Origin: Fibrivirga algicola
Lineage (GTDB): Bacteria > Bacteroidota > Bacteroidia > Cytophagales > Spirosomataceae
NCBI RefSeq assembly: GCF_011742925.1
Contig: NZ_WAEL01000005.1
Coordinates: 124,001 to 188,000, forward strand
Direction of reading: 5' to 3'
DNA: 64,000 nucleotides
The notes under the pieces are model-generated. The model had not been told where the DNA came from. It searched no databases and saw only the letters and a program-made list of their open reading frames with translations. Below are positions 24,733-32,416 of the stretch, piece by piece. The stretch's first letter is position 1; each line of letters begins with the position of its first letter. A program made the position numbers and the translations under genes.

Positions 24733-26670
24733 TTATTTATAACTACGCTGGGTAAGTTTGACGTTTTCGAACACGAGTTCTTCCTTGTGCAATACCTCAG
24801 GTACGTTGTCGCCTTTGTACTCCCAGGCAGATACGTACGTGAAGTTGGCGTCATCGCGGAGGGCCTCACCATCTGGCGTCTGGTATTCTTCCCGGAAGTG
24901 ACCACCACACGATTCCTCACGGGCCAGCGCATCATCAACCATCAGTTCACCAAGCTCAATGAAGTCGGCCACCCGTCCGGCATGTTCGAGCGACTGGTTC
25001 ATCTCTTCATTTTCGCCCATTACCCGAACGTTTGTCCAGAAGTCGGCTTTCAACTCCTGGATCATCTTCTTGGCTTTGGTAAGCCCTTCAGCGTTCCGGG
25101 CCATCCCGCAGTATTCCCACATGATGTGACCCAGTGCTTTGTGGTATGCGTCAACGGGCTTGTCACCTTTAATGGTCAGGAACCGGTCGATCATGTGCTT
25201 CACGTTCGCTTCGGCCTCTTTAAAGGCAGGGTTATCAACCGATACCTTATCGGCGGGACCAATCGTGGCGAGGTAGTCACCCAGGGTGTACGGAATCACG
25301 AAATAACCGTCGGCGAGACCTTGCATCAGCGCAGAGGCACCCAGACGGTTGGCTCCGTGATCCGAGAAGTTAGCTTCGCCCAGCGCGTACAGGCCAGGAA
25401 TCGACGTCATCAGGTTATAATCAACCCACAGGCCACCCATTGTATAGTGAACGGCAGGGTAGATCATCATCGGTGTTTCGTACGGGTTGTCATCGACGAT
25501 CTTTTCGTACATCTCAAACAGGTTACCGTATTTGGCTTCGATGGTCTTCTTGCCGTCACGCTTGATGGCATCCGAGAAGTCGAGGTAAACGGCCAGTCCT
25601 GTTGAGGCCACGCCACGACCTTCGTCGCACATGTTTTTCGCGTTGCGTGACGCTACGTCGCGGGGAACCAGGTTACCGAATGCCGGGTAGCGACGCTCCA
25701 GGAAGTAGTCGCGATCTTCCTCTTTCAGGTCAGTTGCTTTCAGCTGGCCTTTCCGGATCTTCTCGGCGTCTTCTTTGGTTTTTGGTACCCAAACACGCCC
25801 ATCGTTCCGCAGTGATTCCGACATGAGCGTCAGTTTCGACTGGTAGTCACCTTTTACGGGAATACACGTTGGGTGAATCTGCGTGAAGCAGGGGTTGGCC
25901 ATCAAGGCTCCTTTCTTGTGTGCCCGCCAGGCAGCTGTCACGTTCGAGTTCATGGCGTTGGTGCTCAGGTAGAACACGTTGCCATAACCACCCGTACATA
26001 GCAGCACGGCATGAGCCGAGTGCGACTCAATTTTACCCGTTACCAGGTTACGTACGACAATACCACGGGCTTTGCCGTCCTGAACCACCACGTCGAGCAT
26101 TTCGGTGCGGGGGTACATTTTTACTTTGCCGTTGGCAATCTGCCGGCTCAGGGCCGAATAGGCACCCAGCAACAGTTGCTGACCGGTCTGGCCCCGTGCG
26201 TAGAACGTGCGTGATACCTGCGCGCCACCGAATGACCGGTTGGCCAGCAGACCGCCGTACTCCCGGGCAAATGGAACGCCCTGGGCTACGCACTGATCAA
26301 TGATATTTACACTCACTTCGGCCAGGCGATACACGTTTCCTTCACGGGCCCGGTAATCACCTCCCTTAATGGTGTCGTAGAACAGACGGAACACGGAGTC
26401 GCCGTCATTTTGATAGTTTTTGGCTGCGTTGATACCACCCTGCGCCGCAATGCTGTGCGCCCGGCGGGGGCTATCCTGGAAACAGAACGCTTTCACGTTG
26501 TAGCCGAGCTCGGCCAATGAAGCAGCCGCAGATGCGCCCGCCAAACCGGTACCTACTACAATGACGTCATACTTGCGTTTGTTGGCTGGGTTTACCAGCT
26601 TCAGACCAAACTTGTGGCGTGACCATTTTTCTGCTAATGGCCCTTCCGGGATTTTTGACTCTAATTTCAT
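24733..26670 (-). CDS. sdhA: Succinate dehydrogenase/fumarate reductase flavoprotein subunit
   Basis: SdhA oxidises succinate to fumarate (or the reverse) with covalent FAD. The Rossmann FAD motif is [13 protein letters not shown], the covalent-FAD histidine is in [15 protein letters not shown], and the later blocks [21 protein letters not shown] and [14 protein letters not shown] cover the substrate and FAD sites. The product is 645 residues from the ATG at 26670; an in-frame TTG six bases upstream is less likely. It lies 25 bp after sdhC. All key residues are present. The direction of catalysis in vivo cannot be told from sequence. Confidence 0.97.
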   Translation of the reverse strand: MKLESKIPEGPLAEKWSRHKFGLKLVNPANKRKYDVIVVGTGLAGASAAASLAELGYNVKAFCFQDSPRRAHSIAAQGGINAAKNYQNDGDSVFRLFYDTIKGGDYRAREGNVYRLAEVSVNIIDQCVAQGVPFAREYGGLLANRSFGGAQVSRTFYARGQTGQQLLLGAYSALSRQIANGKVKMYPRTEMLDVVVQDGKARGIVVRNLVTGKIESHSAHAVLLCTGGYGNVFYLSTNAMNSNVTAAWRAHKKGALMANPCFTQIHPTCIPVKGDYQSKLTLMSESLRNDGRVWVPKTKEDAEKIRKGQLKATDLKEEDRDYFLERRYPAFGNLVPRDVASRNAKNMCDEGRGVASTGLAVYLDFSDAIKRDGKKTIEAKYGNLFEMYEKIVDDNPYETPMMIYPAVHYTMGGLWVDYNLMTSIPGLYALGEANFSDHGANRLGASALMQGLADGYFVIPYTLGDYLATIGPADKVSVDNPAFKEAEANVKHMIDRFLTIKGDKPVDAYHKALGHIMWEYCGMARNAEGLTKAKKMIQELKADFWTNVRVMGENEEMNQSLEHAGRVADFIELGELMVDDALAREESCGGHFREEYQTPDGEALRDDANFTYVSAWEYKGDNVPEVLHKEELVFENVKLTQRSYK

Positions 26671-26695
26671 AGACAATCGTTGTTAGGAAAGCTAC

Positions 26696-27394
26696 TTATC
26701 CGATTAAACCTACGTGTTTGAGGAACATGTATACCGGCATGGCTGCAAACAAAGCCGGAATGAGAATGGCAAAAACATAAACACCCAGAAACTCAATAAG
26801 GGGGGTGTACTTTTTGTGGCGCAGACCAATTGTCTGGAATCCACTTTTAAAACCGTGAACGAGGTGATATCCCAGGGCCGCCATCGAGAGTACGTAAATA
26901 GCCACATACCACCACTGCGAAAATGCAGCTACCACCGTCTTGTAGAGGTCTTTATACTGCTTACCGTCATACTCGGCCATTGGTACGCTGCCAAAGTGCA
27001 TTTCATACCAGAAAGTCCGCATGTGAAGAACAATGAAGATGAGCAGAATTGTGCCCAGAATTCCCATGTTTCTTGACGACCAAGGGCTATTAGCCTCCGG
27101 ACGGGCGTAAGCGTACTTCACCGGGCGTGATGCCTGGTTGTGACGCGTCAGGATAAGTGCCATCAGCGCGTGAACAATAATCGACGTGTAGAGCAGGTAG
27201 GATACCGTCATGATCAGCGGATTATGCGTCATGAAGTAACTATACTCATTGAAGGCCCGGCCTTCGTCACCTTTAAATAGCTGAAGATTGCCCGCAACGT
27301 GAACAATCAGAAACGTACACAGAAACAGGCCGGTAAGTGACATAATCACCTTTCGGCCCAGCGAACTGGCTAACGTTTGGGTTACCCAAGACAT
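26696..27394 (-). CDS. sdhC: Succinate dehydrogenase cytochrome b subunit
   Basis: This is the membrane anchor of a B-type succinate:quinone reductase, which uses one subunit with five helices and two hemes instead of separate SdhC and SdhD. The hydrophobic segments are at about residues 17-36 (MSLTGLFLCTFLIVHVAGN), 58-85 (IMTVSYLLYTSIIVHALMA), 108-124 (GILGTILLIFIVLHM), 158-180 (WWYVAIYVLSMAALGYHLVHG) and 205-227. Conserved histidines occur in LIVHVAGN, IIVHALMA, IVLHMR and GYHLVHG, fitting heme ligands. The ATG at 27394 starts the operon sdhC-sdhA-sdhB. Confidence 0.95.
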   Translation of the reverse strand: MSWVTQTLASSLGRKVIMSLTGLFLCTFLIVHVAGNLQLFKGDEGRAFNEYSYFMTHNPLIMTVSYLLYTSIIVHALMALILTRHNQASRPVKYAYARPEANSPWSSRNMGILGTILLIFIVLHMRTFWYEMHFGSVPMAEYDGKQYKDLYKTVVAAFSQWWYVAIYVLSMAALGYHLVHGFKSGFQTIGLRHKKYTPLIEFLGVYVFAILIPALFAAMPVYMFLKHVGLIG

Positions 27395-27768
27395 AGATTG
27401 ATTGGCAGAGATAAACAGTTGAAAAACAACAAAACAAGTCTTTCATTTTGGCAAAAAAGTAGCCTCAAAAAGACCGCGTAAAAGTACAGCCCGATGGATA
27501 CGCAAACAAGGTAGATCCTTGTTTTTTGCCTTCGACAGCTGGTTTAAGCGTATGTTCGCTAACTGCCTGTTAATCCTGTTTGTTCCGGCATGGCTACATA
27601 TACGTGGCTTTGGCGAGTTAGTCCGGCTACCAGGTGTGAAAGTCTAGTAGTTACCCTATGGCTATTTTTCTGATTGCCAGCATAGTTAATGGGCTAACTG
27701 AGCCTTGCAAATCTGGGGTTAGAGTCCTATATTTACTCTACAATTTCAGTAAACTAACAAACCGATGA
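27395..27768. other. Divergent spacer between sdhC and the unknown gene
   Basis: These 374 bp hold no gene I can support. The right end carries the promoter at 27705-27735. The sdhC promoter must lie at the left end, but I see no perfect TAnnTTTG there; the best stretch is TACTTTTTTG on the minus strand near 27460. No operator-like palindrome stands out. Confidence 0.4.
27705..27735 (+). promoter_or_regulatory. Promoter of the 27769 gene
   Basis: TTG at 27705-27707, 20 bases, then TATATTTA match the Bacteroidota promoter form except for the last base of the -7 box. It lies 33 bp before the gene start. Confidence 0.55.
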
Positions 27769-28509
27769 ATGCCGGGCACCACCAAGGTGAAAACCGGCTT
27801 TTTTGCGCTTATGGCACGTACCAAATATCATCCTGCACAGCTTCAGATTGATTTTCTGGCCAACTTCCGCCAGATGCTCGTCAGCCTTGGCAATGCCGAT
27901 AATCTACCACATAACGAAGCACTCTTCGTACGCATGACCGACCAGTGGGAAAGCAAACAGGTGCTTCCGGCGGATCTGTTGTTTCAGAAGAGCCCTGTCG
28001 ACGCGGTGGTGTATCGCCTTCAGAAAGAAGATCGTGCATCAGGGCTGGATCAGCTTCGCTTTCCCACTGACCTGGTTGCCGGGGAGTTGCGGGGCACCCC
28101 CGGTCTAACCGGATTTTCAGCTATGTTCAGAGAGCAGGGTTGGGTCATCCTACCGGCAGAGTTGTCGGGCATGTATAAAAATCTGTTTCTGAATATTCTG
28201 ACCGCCTCTATTGGGCTGGCTTATCGGTACCCTAACCGGCGCGAGTTACTGGCCGAAGCCGAACGTGTAGCGCTGGCTTCGCTGCTGCCCGAATCAGAGA
28301 TGAAGAAGTTTTTCGGTATTAAGCTCTCGCGCTTCCCGGACTCGTTTCGGAGCGAGGTGTCAACCTACTTCAATCTGCCATTCGATTATATCTTGAAACG
28401 GGCACAGCACATGGGAGCCGTTACCGCCGAAGCGGTGGAAGAAGCCGCGAATCCACGCAGCGTTCGGCCAACGACCTTGCGCAAGCCAGCCAGTTCAAGA
28501 GCTGCTTAG
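27769..28509 (+). CDS. Hypothetical protein, unrecognised family
   Basis: I do not recognise this 246-residue cytoplasmic protein. It has no signal peptide or membrane helix. The N-terminal half is helical and charged (QIDFLANFRQMLVSLGN). The middle holds FSAMFREQGWVILPAELSGMYKNLFLNIL. The segment at about residues 160-215 (EAERVALASLLPESEMKKFF, then STYFNLPFDYILKRAQHMG) faintly resembles the C-terminal helices of ImmA/IrrE peptidases, but no HExxH motif exists, so I do not assign that family. The tail is Pro/Arg/Ser-rich. The ATG at 27769 fits the promoter 33 bp upstream; a second ATG lies at 27811. A terminator follows, so it is transcribed alone before the TetR operon. Confidence 0.75.
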   Translation: MPGTTKVKTGFFALMARTKYHPAQLQIDFLANFRQMLVSLGNADNLPHNEALFVRMTDQWESKQVLPADLLFQKSPVDAVVYRLQKEDRASGLDQLRFPTDLVAGELRGTPGLTGFSAMFREQGWVILPAELSGMYKNLFLNILTASIGLAYRYPNRRELLAEAERVALASLLPESEMKKFFGIKLSRFPDSFRSEVSTYFNLPFDYILKRAQHMGAVTAEAVEEAANPRSVRPTTLRKPASSRAA

Positions 28510-28544
28510 GCATACAGGTAGTCAGCTGTTTAGACCGCATATGT

Positions 28545-28576
28545 AAAAAGGGTGACCCTGTTGGGCCACCCTTTTT
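28545..28576 (+). terminator. Terminator after the 27769 gene
   Basis: A 14-bp stem with one mismatch (AAAAAGGGTGACCC with GGGCCACCCTTTTT) closes a 4-nt loop and ends in a T run, 35 bp past the stop. Confidence 0.85.
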
Positions 28577-28716
28577 ACGTTTACAGCCAGCAAGGCGTAC
28601 ACCGCTTGTTTACAAGATGCCTCGCAGGCCTCCAACGCTGAATCAGGTGACTTTTAGCATTAATCCCAGAAGGGTTTTTCCTGAATAAAGAATAATGGGA
28701 AAACTCAGGAAACTGT

Positions 28717-28733
28717 AAACTTTTCAAAAGTTT
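28717..28733. promoter_or_regulatory. Candidate TetR operator (17-bp palindrome)
   Basis: AAACTTTT-C-AAAAGTTT is a perfect palindrome with 8-bp arms around one centre base. It ends 17 bp before the TetR start codon at 28751. TetR-family repressors usually bind such palindromes next to their own genes, so autoregulation of the whole efflux operon is inferred. Confidence 0.6.
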
Positions 28734-28750
28734 CCCCGGTTTCGGACTTG

Positions 28751-29386
28751 ATGAACGTACCTGAGAACGAAACCATTAAGGACAAAATATTGAGAGAGTC
28801 GGCTAAGCTGCTCTGGAAGTACGGTGTGCGCACCATCACGATGGATGATATTGCCCGTAGGTTAGGTATCTCTAAAAAGACCATTTATCAGCACTTCTCC
28901 GATAAAGAAGATATTGTCTATCAGGCGGTTAAATACCACATAGATTATGAGATGATGGAATGTGATCGGGTAATGTGTCTGGATATGAACCCGATCGAGG
29001 AAATGCTCATGGTATCAGAAATGATGCGGCGGCAAGCCGATCAAGTGAATCCCAGCCTGCTGATGGACGTGCAGCGCTACTACCCTAAAGCATGGGCCGT
29101 TTTTCTGGAGCATAAAGAGAAGCGCATCATCAGTGATATCAAGACCAACTTGCAACGGGGCGTAGAGCAGGGATTATACCGAGCCGATATTGATCTGGAA
29201 ACGATGGCCCGTCTGCGAGTCGAATTAATTCAGCTTGGCTTCGATGACCGCATATTTCCCAATAACAAAGACGTACTGCTCACGCAGGATCAACTGGTTC
29301 ACCACTTCATTCGGGGAGTGCTGACCGAGGCTGGCTTCGTAGCCTACAATGAGCGCGTCAATAAATTCAAAGAGAGTACAATCTGA
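28751..29386 (+). CDS. TetR/AcrR family transcriptional regulator
   Basis: TetR-family proteins repress efflux genes until a ligand binds the C-terminal domain. The DNA-binding domain spans about residues 8-58, with the helix-turn-helix TMDDIARRLGISKKTIYQHF followed by SDKEDIVYQAV. The remaining 150 residues form the helical ligand and dimer domain. The ATG at 28751 is preferred over the TTG just before it. It is the first gene of an operon with TolC 13 bp downstream, then the adaptor and pump, the standard layout of a regulated RND exporter in Bacteroidota. A perfect palindrome sits 17 bp upstream. The ligand is unknown. Confidence 0.93.
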   Translation: MNVPENETIKDKILRESAKLLWKYGVRTITMDDIARRLGISKKTIYQHFSDKEDIVYQAVKYHIDYEMMECDRVMCLDMNPIEEMLMVSEMMRRQADQVNPSLLMDVQRYYPKAWAVFLEHKEKRIISDIKTNLQRGVEQGLYRADIDLETMARLRVELIQLGFDDRIFPNNKDVLLTQDQLVHHFIRGVLTEAGFVAYNERVNKFKESTI

Positions 29387-29399
29387 TTTTTCTATAGCA

Positions 29400-31097
29400 A
29401 TGAAAACTACTTTACAAAAGCATACCATCCGACGCTTTGTACCGGCTCTTTGGCTGGCGATAAGCTGGCTGGGCGCAGCCACGCCAGGTACGTTGTTGGC
29501 GCAGGTGCCCGCAGCCAGCACGCCAACGGGGTCGGTTCCTACGCAACCATCGGTGGGTCAACAGCCAACTGGGGCTGCCGCCAGCGGTCAGCAACCAGGC
29601 GCGCAACAACCGGCGGCAACCGGGGCGATTTCGCCCAGTGGACAGGCAACAGTACCTTCTCAGCCAGGTACGTTACCAGCAGGAGCTACCCAGCCCGGTA
29701 TTCAGAACACGCCGGTCAATCTACAATCGGGTAACATCTCCACCTTCAATTCGGGACTGGCGCCAGCGCCAACGGGACTGAAGCCAGCCAACCAGCAAGG
29801 TGACGGACAGCGGTTCTCAATGCAGGAAGCCATTGATTTTGCCATTAAGCAAAACATCAACGTGCGGAACAGCCAGCTCGATGCGGTGAGTGCCGAGGCA
29901 CGGATTCTGGAGATCAAAGCATCGGCGTTGCCACAAGTGAGCGTAAATGGATCGTTTACCGATAACCTCATCATTCAGCGGGCCTTCCTGCCAGCCGTTT
30001 TCTTCGACCCTAAAGCGTCGCCCGATGCACCGGCTGTTCCGGTTCAGTTCGGGGTAAATTATGCCGGCAACGCCACCGCCAGCGTAAACCAGTTGCTCTA
30101 CAGCGCCAGCCTGAATGTGGGCCTCCGTGCTGCGGCTACCTATCGCGAACTGGCTCAGCGTACGACACAGGCCACCAAAGTGACGGTAGCCGAGCAGGTA
30201 GCCAAGGCCTATTATGGCGTACTGGTTGCCCGCGAGCGCTCGAAACTGCTGGACCTGAACATTGGCCGCCTCGACACATTGCTGCGCGACACGCGTGCCT
30301 CAAATCAGCAGGGTTTCGTGGAAAAGCTCGATGTGCAGCGGTTGGAGGTGCAGGCCAATAACCTGCGGGCCGAACGTCAGAACGTTGAAAACCTGATTCA
30401 ATTAAGTTACGCTCTGCTAAAGTACCAGATGGGCCTGAGCGTAAACGACGAAATCACGCTGACCGAGCAATTACAGGATCGTAATCTGACGGAGTTAGAG
30501 TCACTGATCGCGCCTGACCCGACGTTCCAGTACCAGAGCCGTATTGAGTACTCGACCCTGCAGACACAGCTGAAACTGGCTGAATTGGACATTGAGGGAT
30601 CGAAGAAAGGCTACTACCCAACGGTGTCGGCTTTTGTGAACTACGGCTACAACAACGGTAAGAACCGGATTGGTGATATGGTTACCACGCCCTGGCTGAA
30701 CTTTTCAACGGCCGGTCTGAGTGTTCAGATTCCGATTTTCGACGGTTTTCTAAAGAAATACCAGATCGCCCAGAAGCGGGTGACGCTCCAGAAAGCGCAG
30801 AACAGCGGTGAGTTGCTAAAAAACTCGATCGACCTGCAAATCCGGCAGTCGAGCATCACGCTGAACAATGGTTTCCAGACGCTGCAAACCCAGTTGCGCA
30901 ACCGCGATCTGGCTCAGGAAATCGTTCGCGTAACGCGGATCAAATACAAAGAAGGCGTCGGTTCGAACATTGAAGTATTGAACGCCGAAACGTCATTCCG
31001 TGAAGCCCAAACCAATTATTTCGCCTCCCTCTACGACTTCCTGATCGCCAAAGTAGACCAGGACAAAGCACTGGGCCGGCTGTATACAGGACAATAA
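29400..31097 (+). CDS. TolC family outer-membrane protein with Pro/Gln/Gly-rich N-terminal linker
   Basis: This is the outer-membrane channel of the TetR-controlled exporter, 565 residues from the ATG at 29400. The signal peptide ends near WLGAATPGTLLAQ. The mature N-terminus then has about 100 residues rich in Pro, Gln, Gly, Ala, Ser and Thr (short runs such as VGQQPTGAAASGQQPG and QPGTLPAGATQPG) before the TolC domain begins at RFSMQEAIDFAIKQNINV. The TolC domain has both repeat halves and ends in VDQDKALGRLYTG. The linker is unusual for the family. The gene starts 13 bp after tetR, and a palindromic repeat separates it from the adaptor gene. Confidence 0.92.
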   Translation: MKTTLQKHTIRRFVPALWLAISWLGAATPGTLLAQVPAASTPTGSVPTQPSVGQQPTGAAASGQQPGAQQPAATGAISPSGQATVPSQPGTLPAGATQPGIQNTPVNLQSGNISTFNSGLAPAPTGLKPANQQGDGQRFSMQEAIDFAIKQNINVRNSQLDAVSAEARILEIKASALPQVSVNGSFTDNLIIQRAFLPAVFFDPKASPDAPAVPVQFGVNYAGNATASVNQLLYSASLNVGLRAAATYRELAQRTTQATKVTVAEQVAKAYYGVLVARERSKLLDLNIGRLDTLLRDTRASNQQGFVEKLDVQRLEVQANNLRAERQNVENLIQLSYALLKYQMGLSVNDEITLTEQLQDRNLTELESLIAPDPTFQYQSRIEYSTLQTQLKLAELDIEGSKKGYYPTVSAFVNYGYNNGKNRIGDMVTTPWLNFSTAGLSVQIPIFDGFLKKYQIAQKRVTLQKAQNSGELLKNSIDLQIRQSSITLNNGFQTLQTQLRNRDLAQEIVRVTRIKYKEGVGSNIEVLNAETSFREAQTNYFASLYDFLIAKVDQDKALGRLYTGQ

Positions 31098-31101
31098 AAC
31101 T

Positions 31102-31174
31102 GGTTTGCGGTTTGTCGTTTGATGTTGCGCGGCTGATTAGCGAAGCAACCATAAACGGCAACCGACGAACCACC
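31102..31174. repeat. GTTTG-rich imperfect palindrome, copy 1
   Basis: It fills most of the spacer between the TolC and adaptor genes. The left arm GGTTTGCGGTTTGTCGTTTG, continued by ATGTTGC, is identical over 27 bases to part of copy 2 at 32325-32406. The right arm (GCAACCATAAACGGC and onward) is its imperfect complement. Confidence 0.7.
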
Positions 31175-31190
31175 TACTGAAAAGAAAATC

Positions 31191-32324
31191 ATGAAGCACA
31201 CATACATCATTATTGCGCTGCTGGGTACGTTGCTGGCGGCATGCGGGGAGAAGAAAAGTGACCTGCAAACGAAGAAGGCCGAACTGGACAAGCTGAAAGG
31301 CGAGCAGGCCGAACTGAGTGCGAAGATCAAAGGGCTGGAAGGTGAACTGACCAAGCTTGATCCGGTGAAGCGCGAAGAAGCGAAAATAAAAGCGGTAGCA
31401 GTGTCGCCGGTAGCGGCTACTACGTTCCGGCATTTTGTAGAACTGCAGGGTACGGTCGATGCGAAGAACAACGTTCAGGTAACGCCGAAAGGACAGGGTG
31501 GTGTGATCACGGCCATGTACGTGTCCGAAGGAACGCCAGTCCGTCAGGGGCAGGTAATTGCGAAACTCGACGATCAGATTGTGCGCGAATCGCTGGCGGA
31601 GGTGCAAACGCAACTCGCGCTGGCCAACACGGTATTCGAGAAGCAGAGCAATCTCTGGAAGCAGCAGATTGGCACCGAATTGCAGTACCTGCAAGCCAAA
31701 AGCAACAAGGAGTCGTTGGAGCGCCGGATTTCTACGGTGAAAGCCCAATTGGGTCAATCGTCGGTGACGTCGCCTATATCGGGTGTCGTTGATCAGGTAA
31801 TCGGTAAAGTTGGCCAGGTGGCAGCACCGGGTATGGGCATTGTACGTGTGGTTAACTTGTCGAAGCTGAAGGTTGTGGCCAAAGTAGCCGATACCTACGC
31901 TGGTACCGTGAAGCGTGGAGCCGCCGTGCAGGTAATGTTCCCCGACATTAAGAAGCAAATCAATGCGCCTATCAGTTTTGTGTCGACTTCGGTCGATCCG
32001 CTGAGCCGGACGTTCACGATTGAGATTCCGCTGCCATCAGACAACACGCTGAAACCAAATATGCTGGCGCAGGTGAAGGTCAACGATTTCTCGAAGTCAA
32101 ACGCCATCGTGATCAATCAGAATCTGATTCAGAATACGGAGAACGGCCAGTTGGTCTACGTGGCGGCAACGGAAGGTAACAAGAAGGTTGCCCGGGCCAG
32201 AAAAGTAACGGTGGGCCAAAGCTATGGTGGCCAGATCGAGATTACGCAGGGTATCAGTGCGGGTGATCAACTCATCACGCAGGGATACCAGGAAGTGACA
32301 GACGGACAAACTATCTCATTTTGA
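31191..32324 (+). CDS. RND efflux periplasmic adaptor lipoprotein with N-terminal coiled coil
   Basis: This is the membrane-fusion protein of the TetR-controlled exporter, 377 residues from the ATG at 31191. The lipobox is LLAAC at residues 14-18. Unlike the metal adaptor, a heptad-patterned coiled coil (KKAELDKLKGEQAEL then KIKGLEGELTKL) follows directly after the lipid anchor, up to about residue 65. The adaptor domains come next: FVELQGTVDAKNNVQV, VTPKGQGGVITAMYVSEG, a short hairpin, TSPISGVVDQVIGKVG and the beta-barrel LKVVAKVADTYAG. It lies between two copies of the GTTTG-rich palindrome. The codons for LLGTLL contain one GGTACGTT octamer. Confidence 0.94.
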   Translation: MKHTYIIIALLGTLLAACGEKKSDLQTKKAELDKLKGEQAELSAKIKGLEGELTKLDPVKREEAKIKAVAVSPVAATTFRHFVELQGTVDAKNNVQVTPKGQGGVITAMYVSEGTPVRQGQVIAKLDDQIVRESLAEVQTQLALANTVFEKQSNLWKQQIGTELQYLQAKSNKESLERRISTVKAQLGQSSVTSPISGVVDQVIGKVGQVAAPGMGIVRVVNLSKLKVVAKVADTYAGTVKRGAAVQVMFPDIKKQINAPISFVSTSVDPLSRTFTIEIPLPSDNTLKPNMLAQVKVNDFSKSNAIVINQNLIQNTENGQLVYVAATEGNKKVARARKVTVGQSYGGQIEITQGISAGDQLITQGYQEVTDGQTISF

Positions 32325-32406
32325 GTTTGTGGTTTGCGGTTTGTCGTTTGATGTTGCCCTGCTGATTGGCGAAGCAACCACAAATGACAAACCACAAACC
32401 GCAAAC
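32325..32406. repeat. GTTTG-rich imperfect palindrome, copy 2
   Basis: It starts right after the adaptor stop codon and ends 10 bp before the pump ATG. Two 33-base arms (GTTTGTGGTTTGCGG... and ...CCACAAACCGCAAAC) are reverse complements with about five mismatches around a 16-nt loop. Confidence 0.75.
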
Positions 32407-32416
32407 GGTCTTCTTT

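Noticed and set aside
24637-25605. 322-residue frame on the plus strand
   Set aside because: It lies antisense to sdhA, whose domains are complete; long antisense frames are common in GC-rich coding DNA.
31137-31958. 273-residue frame on the minus strand
   Set aside because: It is antisense to the efflux adaptor and rich in His/Arg/Leu, typical of a shadow frame.
32366-32416. Earlier start for the RND pump
   Set aside because: These codons lie inside the GTTTG palindrome; the ATG at 32417 gives the family N-terminus.
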